Shown: positions 12,801 to 25,000 of the stretch, piece by piece
How the letters are laid out: each line of letters begins with the position of its first letter
Numbering within the stretch: the first letter of the stretch is position 1
Assembly: GCA_024529925.1 (NCBI GenBank)
Contig: JAFEUB010000965.1
Span: forward strand, 1,335,001-1,399,000
Direction of reading: 5' to 3'
DNA: 64,000 bases
From: Ophthalmolycus amberensis
Taxonomy: Eukaryota > Chordata > Actinopteri > Perciformes > Zoarcidae
Program-made: the position numbers and the translations under genes
Notes under the pieces: model-generated
Told to the model about the DNA's origin: nothing
The model's input: only the letters and a program-made list of their open reading frames with translations
Database searches by the model: none

Positions 12801-15800
12801 CACAGTGAGTAACGGTTTAAATCCACAGTGGTGCACCAACTCTAAAAAAAGGAGCCTCGTTATTCGTGTCCAGTTTCTGAAGATGCCCGTAGTCCCTCTT
12901 GCAACCAAGCCAACGCTACTAAAGTGCGAACATGTAGCGCAGGTTGGTTTTAGATTGATTAATTGGAACAATAATGGCAAAAAACAATGCTTGAATGAAG
13001 GGAACTTAAATTGCAGCTATTTTATTAATGTTTCTAATTATTTGCATTCATTATCTTCAGGTGTTTTTGTCAACGTGGCTTTTTCTAGCGTCTTGGGCTT
13101 CATGTTCACGCACAAACTGCGTTTTAGCTGAATGAATACGGAGCTTTTGTGAAATGTGGACGTGGCCAAATAACCTCGCTGACAGGACTTTTTACATGTT
13201 TACACATTGACATCAGAATGCGCTGCAGAGGTTTACTGCTTCTTATCAAATGCAACACTCCCACCACACATACTCTGCCGCAACGCCACCGCTGTGTGTG
13301 TGGCCCAACCTGCTCACTGGCCTTGACAGCGCCTCAATTGTGTTTTTGCGTTTTCATCTGGACGGAGATTTTTTTCATAAAACCATGCTCGTGTTGACAG
13401 GATTTCTTTTGAGAAGGAAAAAGGGAAATAAAAATACAGATGTACGTGTGGACTACGCACAACAAAATGTACAACATACCTTCATGTGTTGGAGGTTTGC
13501 TCACCTGCTTTCTATTTTTCCATTCCTCCCATAGGCTACCATATTAGTGTTTATGTAACAAATCCCCCTACTCAACAATACAGTAGGTGACAGTGAGCGG
13601 CCTGTACATGCAGTTCATATCCTTCATGTTCATATTCTTTAATTATAATCAGTAAGATTTAACTCTGTGTAGAGAAACACGTGTTACATCAGCTCATCTA
13701 TGCTTCAGAATGAGCTTGCCTTTATTTAATTTAGGATTCAAATAAGTATAATATGATAAGTCTAAGACCATGCAGACTTTAAATTAAGTTTTAAAACCTG
13801 CATCGGGTCAATACAAATAAATATATAAAACAAACGGCAATTAAAGCGAGAGAGACATTTTCTTTGAAATTAAAAGGCACCCTTTGCAGATATTTTTTGT
13901 CATATCTTGGTTTTTTTTTTTGCATCCTGGCCACCATTAAGGCTTCACTTTAAGGGCTAAAGTACTACTTAACGTCGAGATGAAATAAAACTAGGCAATC
14001 AACTTGATTCATCTGGTTTTATCCAGAGACGGTGTGATGCTATGGCTGGCTATTGCTATGGAAACGACTCCTCAAACAAATCTAAGCTGCTGCCGACCAG
14101 ATAAAGGACCACCACGAGTACCACCAACGGAAACAATGCAATGCATCCACCGTGTAGAAACACAGATGGATGCAACAGGCAGCCATCCCCTCTGTAAAGT
14201 CCTGGTTCTGAAACACACTCATTTCACTGTGCCATGAGTACAATTCTGTCTCAAGGAATGACCACCAAGAGGGCAATTATTGTGAAAATGTAGTGCTCAC
14301 AGGGAAATTAACAATATAGTCATGTTTTTCAGAAGGCAGCTCTGCAGGAGGGAGTCCGTCGGTGAGGGAGCAGAGAGGCTGCAATTTCACCTGAAGCACA
14401 CCGTGTGTGGGAGGACTGCACCTCCAGCTGACCTTTTGGAAAGCCGTCGCTTGCCAGGCGAAGAGAACAGCGGGGAGACACGGCGACGGGGGAGAGTTTA
14501 AATCGCTGGCCAAAAAAGACCAAATGTGAACTGTAGTCGCCTCATCTGTGCGAGCGTGGACGAGGCTGTTCGACGAGATAAAAACCCGCCACAATAGCTC
14601 ACTCCTCCAGCTCGGGGGCCCTGCTTTATCACAGCGAACACGCAATCCATCCAATCGCTCTCCGCTCCAGTACACCTACAGACACGCTTTGCCTGCCTTC
14701 CCTCCCGCTTGTCACACAGCGCGCACAAAAAAAAAAAAAAAAAAAACGAGGTGGGAACCAGAGCCCACATAAGAAGAGCAGGTGGGAGTACATTATCTGG
14801 AGTGAGAAACAATTCGTTCTGGCCATCTCCTGCTTGTGCACTGGAGTGATCTCCCTGAGTAGCAGGCAGCTACCGAGTGGGTGGCAGGCATTACACAACC
14901 TGGCTTCAGAACCTACACAGGCCACTCCACAGGGCCGGGCTCATTGAGCGAGCGAAATCCACGGCGAGGCAGACTGTGCCAGATCGTGTTTTGATTAAGA
15001 CTGGATGATAACAATACCACCCCCCATCCCCCGGTTTGTATGATGGCACTCTGTGAGAGCGTACATGCTTCAGAGTATGCATTTATGCAAAGGGCGGGGG
15101 GAGGTGGCGCTTGCAGATCTGTTATGAACATCGTACTGTATGCGATTCTTAACAAGCTGCAGTCTCCAGCACAGCAGCAACAATACAACGTCTGATTTAG
15201 AGTTGGACATTGACGAGCTCAGCGCACTTCAAATTACTGTGTTAGTGTGAACCACTGGTTATTTCATTTTTTGAGAGGCGTGAAGAGGCAACACTTTCCT
15301 GTATTTCACTTTAAAAAAAAAAAACTGAATTTGAGAAAAGACAAAAGATATGTTTATTCTCATCCGTCGTTTCATCAGGTTTGGAACCGGAGGTGTAAAC
15401 CATGGTGGGACATTTTAGCTCGACCGATACTGGATTTGTGAGGCTGATACCAATCGATATTTGAGAGTGGAAAAAAAAAGAAAAGAAAAAGATACGCTAA
15501 GTTTGCTTAAACTAAAGGAAAGGTTTAATGGCCTTGAAATGCTTCACAGAGCAAGCGCAATTCACATTCAGCTCATAAAATGATCGTGCTGATCAAGGTC
15601 TTAGTAAGACCCATTTAAAAGTGTCCAAAGGATACTTCACAACAGAGTTCTTAACATTTCCTCACGTAGAATGAATCACAATTTCATAAGAAATGTCTCT
15701 ACGAAATGCAAACAGCTACTTGTAGCTCGAGTAAAACATGTTTCACAGTGTTTTAGTCGAGCACCCGCACTGCAAACAGGTGTGTGAACAGTGTAAAAGC

Positions 15801-18800
15801 TCGCTGTGGCTGGGGGGGGGGGGGGGGGGGGGGGGGTCGATCGATGGCCGTGCGAAGGCCATGGGAGCAGCTTGTACTCTGTGGCCTAAGCCAGCTCAGT
15901 CGTCACACGCACCCCCCCTCCACGAAAACCCCACCTGCCATCTGGCCCGACCAGGAAGTGACTGTGCGAATGTGAGAAGCGGAGCGAGGGAAGAGATGGC
16001 CGATATCGTCGACGATAAATATTTTCTCACTAATTTGCTGACCGCGTGTCACGTTGGGAGATAGAGACAGAGGGGATGGACGCGGTCTCTGAGCATGACA
16101 CGGAGGGACAGAACATGGCAGACAAGAGGCAACAGGAGACAAACAAAAGAAATGTTTATAGAGAGCGAGTGTGTGAGTTTTCGGGAGCACGCATGAGAGG
16201 GAAACACAGCGGGATCGAGAAATCCTTGTTGAAAAGGACTCGTGCGTGGGAGAGGGGTTGAGACGGGGGTGTCGAGTGGGAGGGAAAGAAGCGCTTCATT
16301 GCCGCGCTCGTGTACACAAGTGCACGCACACACACACACACACACACAGAGAGCTCCTCAGGATCCACGGCTTGCACACAGAACAGGAGCTGTCCACCGT
16401 TTCAATGTAACACAACAAAAGGAAGGAGGTTTGCTGGCCGAAACCATCGTTTTTTGAACAGTTCTCAGGTCTGAAATCAACACGTGTTAGGGTGTGACGG
16501 CGCTTGTAAGAATTGAAATGACAACCTCGCCGAAAGGTCAGAGTCAGAGCTCTGTTTACACATAAGAAACCAGATTGTCATCAGGTTAAGGCAGAAGATC
16601 ATAACACATGCTTGCATGTCGGATCAACGCCCTCGTTTTTACGTCACGCCGACTGCCGAATCCAGTACGAACACATTTTTAAGTGTATTTAAATGAACGT
16701 CTTATATAATAAACACTGTCCCTTTAAGAGATTTCTCTATTTGCTCTGAGCCTCATAGTGAGAGGACAGGCTCTGAGAAAGATCACATCTTTGCATTATT
16801 GTGCATATGTGTTTAAGTTGGATACATAGCACACAGTTTCACTGTGGAAATGGACATATTTAGTAGTGTTTACTTTAAACTGGAAGGTCAATACATTTTG
16901 GTTCCGTGCGAGTTAGAATTGAATTTGTTGAGGTACACTTGTGTGTGGCTACAAATGCAGATTTTTTTCTTCCTTTCACCCCTCTACATTGGGTCCACGG
17001 TGGTACTTTGTCGTGCACATGAATTACTCAAAAATCCAGTTACGCTTATACATGGCAAAAAAAAAAAGAAAAACTGAAATCTAGTTATGTTTAACAGGAT
17101 TTCTCCTAATCCCTCGCTTGTGTGCCTGCAAATATGAAGACCGAGGCAGCAAATAAGGCTTTTGTCCAAACCTGTTTGCATCTCTTTGTTAAGCTTCATT
17201 CTCTTTAACAGCCCAGACAAAATATTCTATTATTATAATGGCCTCAGTAAACATACGAGACCCACACTTTTGTTCAAAAGGGGCTGTGCATTCATGAATT
17301 TAAGTAAGCGCGATGCCTGCCAAAAGACGAGCACACAGGCCACTCCGGACTGTATTTCGAGAACAATCTCGTATTTGGAAATGATGATGGGTTGCCATAG
17401 ATCCTTTGAGTAGGTCTGTGCCTCTGATTACAACAACATCAAAGAAGCCTCATCAGAAAGTCTAATGGAGGAACAGGGCACTTGACCAGGAAGAAAGACA
17501 ACAATGGACGCACTGCTTCTGTGCATATGCATCAGCGAGACAGTCCTTCTACGGGTACGTTCTTTTCAGCGAGGCAGGCACCAATGACTTGGACTTCAGC
17601 TCCGGGGCGCTTTTCAGACCGAATAAGAGCTCAACTGTGACATAAATAAATATTGTGGGGAAAATTTGTAGCCAAAGAAATGACAAAAATGTTCAGCTTG
17701 TCATGCTGTTTTTATACTTTTGCCACACTGGTTAGCAACTCTGTTAAAAACAGAGAAATAGTCAAGTTATCTTTTTTTAAAAGGTTAGCAAGTGTTTACA
17801 AAGTCAAAGTTTTAATGCATGAAGCAGTCAACTGAGCGAGTGTCACCGAGCTTGTTCGTTTTTGGCAAATTGGATGAACTAAACCCTGTGTGTTTACTGA
17901 AGTAAAAACACACTGCTATGGCTGGCCACATGGCCCACACGTGGCCCGGAGACACAGTGACTCACTTGACTTAAAAAAAACAAATGAAGCTTTCATTCAT
18001 TGCATGCAGTCCTCTCTTAAAATAACCCAGAGTGTGCGTTTCAAACCTAAAACAGTGTCTAGTTCACATAAAACTAAACGGTTCTGGCCTGCACAAGTGA
18101 TTTTAGCTTAATATAGTAAATATATTAAATGAAATCTAAAATATAGGGCAATTTTGAATGTGATTTGGAGTCACGTGTCAGTGACAAACAAGGCTGGATA
18201 GCAGGGAGTTGGAAAATAATGTGCTTCTTCTGCCACGTCTGCATACAAACCATAGCTTCATCTTTTAAGGTGGATCCTCATCGCTCATTTGTTAAGTCAT
18301 GAAAAAACAAGCACAAATGCAGGTCAAGGATTGTTTCCTCAGAGCTCTTAAGCTGTCCTGAAATTTGACGAACATTTTCATTATCTATTAAATAAAATGT
18401 TCTGTCACGCACGAGCCGTACGTCTTCAAATGTCTTGTTTTTGTCAAACTATAAATAAGTATAAATAAGATCATATTCAGTCTAGCAGTAAATCCTCACA
18501 ACACAGAGGGTGGAACCAGTAAATAATCAGTATTTTGACTAGAAATAATGAATCAAATGAATAACTGACTGAAAATATTTGCAGATGCATTTTCAATCAA
18601 TTGTCTAATCCAGCGGTTCCCAAACTTTTTAGGCTGCGCACCCCCTTCTACATCCCGACCGGGTTCATGCACCCCCAATCCCACACATCTTAAAAAAAAA
18701 AGAAGCAACAGAGCCTATTTATAGCCGCATAGAAATCGGACCAATGAGAGAACAGTTTGCTCGCGCGTGGCGTTTGTTTACAATATTTAGTCCGCTGTTA

Positions 18801-21800
18801 AATGTTGCAGTGTGAACACAAACCGAACAAAGGGGCAACTGCAACATTGTATCATATATTAATCCCTGAATCAGAACAAAGCAAACGAAATGAAGGTGTG
18901 ACAACGCCCTGAAACACTGCAACAAAGTTTCAATAACTTTCAGTTACACAAGGCGTCACTTTTAAAGAGCAATCAGGATGGCGAGCACACACGCACAGGC
19001 TCAGAGGCAGATTGCATCACATTTAATTTACAATTAACCACACATAGAATGAGACTGCAGTTGTTTTTGGCTGTTTTGTAACTCCTCCAATTTCGATATA
19101 AAAAATGTAATGGGCTTTTGACTTGCACTGGCATGCTTGGTGTTCAGGTGGCGACGTAAATAAGAGGGTTTCAGACAGCTGTTAGCCAGAACCTCACTGC
19201 ACTGTGGCTTTGGGCAATCTGCATTGCAATCCAAGTGAAGCCCAGCCACAGATACTTTTCATCATATTTCCTCTTTTTTTCCCAGTCTGATGCTCTCTCG
19301 TTTCCTCTTTTTTACCTTGACTCCGCGATGGGCCTATGTGCTCCCGATTTGTCTGTGCTATCCCTTCCTCCTTCCTCCGTCTCATCTTCCTCTTGACTCC
19401 CGTTCGATTTCTTCTCCCGGTCTCTCCCCAACACACCTCTCCGTTCCTCTCGCCTCCGATTCCTCTCTCTCTCTCTCTCTGTCCCTCTCCTCTTTTATGA
19501 CTGATAGCTTCAGATGTCCCACCTGACAGTTTCCCCGATTTTCAGCCAGTTTAGCATATTTGCATGAATGTTGCTGAATGAATGAAGTTAGCTGTTAGCT
19601 GACGTTAGCTGCACAAGCTAGGCTAGCTAGTGTACGTAAAAGACAGTCTGGCGGCAGGAGCTGAGGCGGGGGTTGCGCCTTTGCTACGGCAACCCTCAAG
19701 GGACATATCGTCAACACCAGAACGACAAACATGAGACAGTCTGTTACATTCATGTTTTTATTTTGTGAAAATTATATTTAATATTAATTATTACACCATT
19801 AGACCACCATTACATTTTTCCTCTCGCGCACCCCCAGGGATTAAATGTTTAAGCTCACCCCTGGAGAAAAATCGGACCACTGACCTGTCACGGGGGCCTC
19901 GATGTCCAGCAGGTTCTTCTCTGCTCGCAAGATGGAGGCGCCCTCTCCGATGAGCCTCAGGGCCACCGCTTCCTCCACGCGGCCTTCCTTGGTTAGGTGG
20001 GCTTTCAGCACGTCCACTTTGGGCTTCCCATCGCTGTCAAACACCTCTTTAGCCGTCAGCCGGTGACTGGGGGGGAACGGGACAGCTGCCGAGGGTAAAA
20101 GAAAAAAGAAAAAGCATCATTACGGCTGCTTTCACAGCATATTTACAGTGCTTCAATATACCGGTACCTGTCATTGACAAAAGGCTTATGGAGGATATGC
20201 TGTTAATTCCACTTCGCTGCGCAAAAGGCTGTTTGATTAGCAGGTACTCTGTACCTTCCAGGGGATCTAGTCCCTGCCGGAGAGGGAGTCGGTGTTCACT
20301 CCCATGCTTCCAGCCCACCCTCTGAGACAATTTACCAGATTGCTGCTATGATCGGTGAGTCATTCAATTTCCAATATTTATAACAGGCCTACACAGTTTT
20401 TAGTTTGCTTGGCAATATTCATAGCAGAATAAATTACATTTTGGAAATGAAGCACAGAATACAAATGTTTTTTAGCCTTTCATACGAGTGTTGAATATGG
20501 AACCATTTCTATATTTAAACATGCTCACTAGTATGTGTGTGACTTGGAAGAGAGACAATCTTCAGTCTGACATGCAATTGCTTTATTTGTCAGTCACAAT
20601 TATTTAAAAAAGGGTAAAATGATGCTCATTCATGAGAGTCTTGAAAACATCATGAAAATTAGACTAACCAAATCCACAACAAATCTCCGTTACTGTCAAT
20701 CTAAAGGCAAGAGGAGTATTTCGATGAAAAAAACAAACTATGTATAGATTCACACATAAAAATCCCTCAATCATCGCGTATGACCCAGTAGAAGTGAGTG
20801 GCGGTGTCTGTATCTGCAGAGAACCTGTCCTCTGCCTGGATTTCAGACAAATTTCCCCTTGGGGATGAATAAAGTACATTTCTATTCTATTCCTTTTCTT
20901 TCTATTCCGCTTCCTTTCCAGCTGTCAATCCTCGGCCTCTTCTCCCCCCAGTGGGCTCTGCTCTGCCCTGGCCGACACCGTAACCGGTGTCGACCGAGTC
21001 CGAAGCTCCGCTTAATTCTCCCGTCTAAAACACAAATACTACGCCCATTAGCTCGCTGGACTGAATATCGCTAAACCGGCTGCTAACTATGCACAGATCC
21101 CATCTTTTCGGTCCCGATGCCGATAGCAATACCTGGTCAATACCGAGTATCAGTGTTTAATTATATGACATCAGTGTTAATTAAAACTAAGAATATAGTT
21201 TATAAGCATATGATTGAATTTAATAGATTCGCCCCATATTCCCCGATACTCTATTTGAGTCAGTATCGGCCCGATATCAGTATTGGTGCATCCCCATTGG
21301 CTAGAGCGATGAGCCGGAGGAGGGGGCCCACTTTGAATGTTGCGTTTACAAAACCGCAAGAGACAAATCCTCCTCATCCTGCCTTTAATTAGTGGCTCAT
21401 GAAGGATGGCTTTTCACACCATCGCAATGTGCTCTCGCAATTTGGCATATAACAGACGCATTCAAAAGCCTGAATCCTGTTTGCATGCATTTTAATTCAA
21501 AAGTGAACCTTCCAATCTAAATCACAGCACTAAAAAAAAATACATGAAGCACAATTTCTATGCAAATAGCCCGGTGAGTCTTTAGACGGACTGTAAATGG
21601 AAAGAGCGGTCTTTTAACAAAAGAACAAAAAACCCCAGTTCTTTAAAATGGACCTCATGTTCTCACTTCAAACGGGTAAAAAGAAGGTAAGTTTAAATAA
21701 TGGTTTTATTACCTTCAGTTTAAGTGGCCAACACAAAAGCATAGTCTTAATATTTAATTTATTACAACCCCCTGATAAGGAGCATATTTCTTACTGACGG

Positions 21801-21958
21801 GTACAAAAAGGACAGAATGAAAGAATCCTAGGAACCTTTAAACTCAAGCCGCTAAAAAATAGGACTTGCTCTTAATTACGTCCACTTGCCGACTTTGCAC
21901 GCAGCATTCGGGTGTGACTAATGCACTAAGCCAGTGGCAAATACTGTTGAGTTGGTGG

Positions 21959-22011
<53 letters not shown>

Positions 22012-25000
22012 TGTTTGTGTGAATATCCATCCTTCCCAAAAGTGACATCAGTGGTAATCAGACCTGCATTGTATCTGTGTCACTCAGTGCTTAGTGACAG
22101 ACCATATGTGGGATCTCAACTGCAGCATTTAAAGTTGATTAACAGGTGTGGTGATGAAATTGCATATTTACAGGACTTGCATATTTGTACGGTGAATTTT
22201 TTCAGCATTACTATGCCTTAAACAGTCTAAACCACCAAAGTACAGCAGGCTATCTTACTGATACATTTCTCTGCATATATAAAATTGGATCAACTTAAAA
22301 AAATCTTAACATCGCCTCAAGCCAACAAACGAAGTGAGAATCAATTTCAGAAATCTGAGAGTCTACTTTGAGATGGGGAGATGCCATTTCTCTTCCTTCC
22401 AGCAACCACCATCTGCATACTTAAGACCAACATGTTCTGATATCGGCTCTAAACGCACACATTATTCCAGCCAAATAAATACTCAATGTGCTTAAAAACA
22501 ATCTCTTAAAAACAATATCAGCCCAACGTCTCCGGTAGTTATCTGGAGCACTCAGAAATAGAGAGATAGAATTACCCAAAACCCCAGGTTGGCCTCCAGA
22601 GAGCACCTGCCGTGCAACTCGAGCCCGAAGGCCGGGGCCTCGGGGCTTTTTGACGACACCGAAAAGACGACACCAGATCGGTCCCTGAGATGTCGGGGAC
22701 ATACAGCGTGAATATTCGCGAGAGGCTGTAACGGACCCGTTTGGAGGCGTTTTCTTTCCTGAAGACAACGACATGACAAGCAAGGTCGAGAATCCTGCAA
22801 CGTTAAACGGCGCAATTATCCCCCGGAGGATTAGGAGATCTGGTATGAACGGGATAACCGTCAAGACAGGGGCAGAGGGTGCGGACGTTACAGTATTTCC
22901 CTGAGCCCACATTGTTAGCCAAATAAGAATTACTGCAGTGACAGGTGAACTCCCGAGGCGGTCTACCGCAACCACTCTGTTCTTGAATCTGAACTTTATG
23001 AGACCTAAACTTTATGAGATGAAACCAAGTTATTTCCAACTATCTCTGCAAAAAAACAACCATATTGTGCCTGGATGGAGAGGTAGCTGGTAACAACATT
23101 GAGTTTTATGAGGAAGATGCACCTAAACACCACATATCCAATGGTTGCAGCGGATATTTGATTTTGCTTCCCGTAAAAAATAAACTATCTCCATCACTCA
23201 AACCGTCATTAAAATATCTCCACAGCGATACTGAAAATGCACATCTGTAAGTGATGCGAGACGGTTTAACCATCGGAGTAGCTGTGGATGTTGACCACAT
23301 CTGAAGTGACCTAAAAACACTGATGAATAACATTATTCTTTAATAGAAATAACCCATGTGAAAGCTGTGGTTGTTGGCGCACCGGTCGTCCTTTCACCCC
23401 TTCCATTTCCCACACTCGTGACAATGGAACCACTGTGAACTTTCCCCCTCCTCCGTGGAATTTCTAACAACCCTCTTATTACAAGAAGCAACACCCACCT
23501 CTGCCAAAATATTACATGACACATTGTAATGGTAGGTTCTACGCTCAAAAGTGAAAGGTGTTACTGCCCTCGTGACAAAAATCGAAAGCACTGAGCTAAA
23601 GAAAAGCCACAATGTGGATTCATAAATCATTCAATCATCAAAATAAATGGTGATGTCGAAGATGGCTTGAAAATATGGGCAGTTATTAACCATTCAAATA
23701 TGAGCTATATCGACACGTCAAAACAACAGTGTCTGAACATCCCCACACAGCGATTGTTGTTTATAGCTGTGAGAGCAGAAGCTGACTGAAGTCAGTATGA
23801 CGTGCTGGAGTATGACTCAAAAATGGTCTCCATTAGCCGGTCCCTTTTTGCCTTCATTAATTTTGCCATTTCCCTGTTCCTTTCCGTTACGCAACCGCCG
23901 AAATTACACCGCGGCCTCCAATCTCGAAAAGAGAGTGGAAGTGACACACGACACACACGCGAGAGAGAGAGAGAGAGAGCGAGAGAGAGCGAGAGAGCGA
24001 GAGAGCGAGAGAGAGAATGAAAAAACAAATCTGCAGTCTGATTTAACGTTCTCTGGTAATTTGTCTCAGATTAGCATTGTAATTTGCCAAGATACTAATT
24101 AAAGCCATCCATCCGCCATTAGGTTTGAAGACGACTAGACCACTAAACCTCTGAAGTTTATTTAGCGCACTCTCAAGACATTCAGTTCATCGAACAAAAG
24201 TATATACCATCTTGTGTTGGTCAGCAAGGTATGTAGCAACATTTAATGATTTCCTTTTTCCAGCGGATTAGGGCCGAGGCAGAGGCCTCGAACTAACAAA
24301 GCCTCAGATCGTCACCCACATCAGTCACCTTGTTCATGCAACATCCGTGACTAGAATAATTATCCCCGAGTACAGCAGACATTCGATTGTGATTCTTGAG
24401 CAATCTGAATCACATCGAGACCGCTGTGAAGCAGTGGGAAAACGGCAGCTTGAAATGTTCACGTTGGTGTAGTTCAGAGCTAATGCGATTCACTCAGAGG
24501 AATGAAACAGCGGGAGGTGAGCAGTCATATGGTGCCGGACAGATCAGCTTAATTGGAGAAAGTGAGACAGACTGTTGCGGAGCTCAGCAAGCAGCGCCTG
24601 GGTTCTTTTAGTGAAGAACATGGAGCGCAACCGGGATTTGCCTGAGCTGGCAGCCCAGATGTCTACAACTCCTGAATATCGTCTTCCTTCCTGGTACTTG
24701 TCAGCCGTTTGAAAGGTGAGTGCGCCGCACCTTTACGTTGCGAACACAGAATAAACTGCACAGAACATAACAGCACAGTCACTTTCAGTAGGTTTTCAGG
24801 AGATTTTCGTAGAATTCAGAAGACAGCTACTGAGCAAAAAATGAATTCCGAACAACAACAAAATGCCTGTACTTTGTGCATTAGAAAATCGTTTTAAGAA
24901 GTGTTTTTATTGATATAATACAGCACCTCTCGCACAATATGGTCAGTCAATCAATATCTAACTAGTGCCACTACCGGCAGCCACAGTGCCAGTTTATTTT

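Larger units (their letters stand above)
10064..19884 (-). other. ppp3ca: ppp3ca intron 2 (9.8 kb)
   Basis: The intron runs between GTCAGT and ATTCCAG. It contains a hAT-like element at its 5' end (18611-19863), a 25-nt poly-G run at 15812, an 11-unit CA repeat at 16326, poly-A tracts and a short transposon scrap at 15411-15470. I see no gene in it. Confidence 0.8.

Noticed and set aside
22421..22975. 184-codon open frame on the minus strand as a gene
   Set aside because: No recognisable domain and a length comparable to other chance open frames in the same intron; kept only as a CpG-rich observation.
23959..24017. Arg/Glu-rich open frames near 24 kb
   Set aside because: They are translations of the GA microsatellite.
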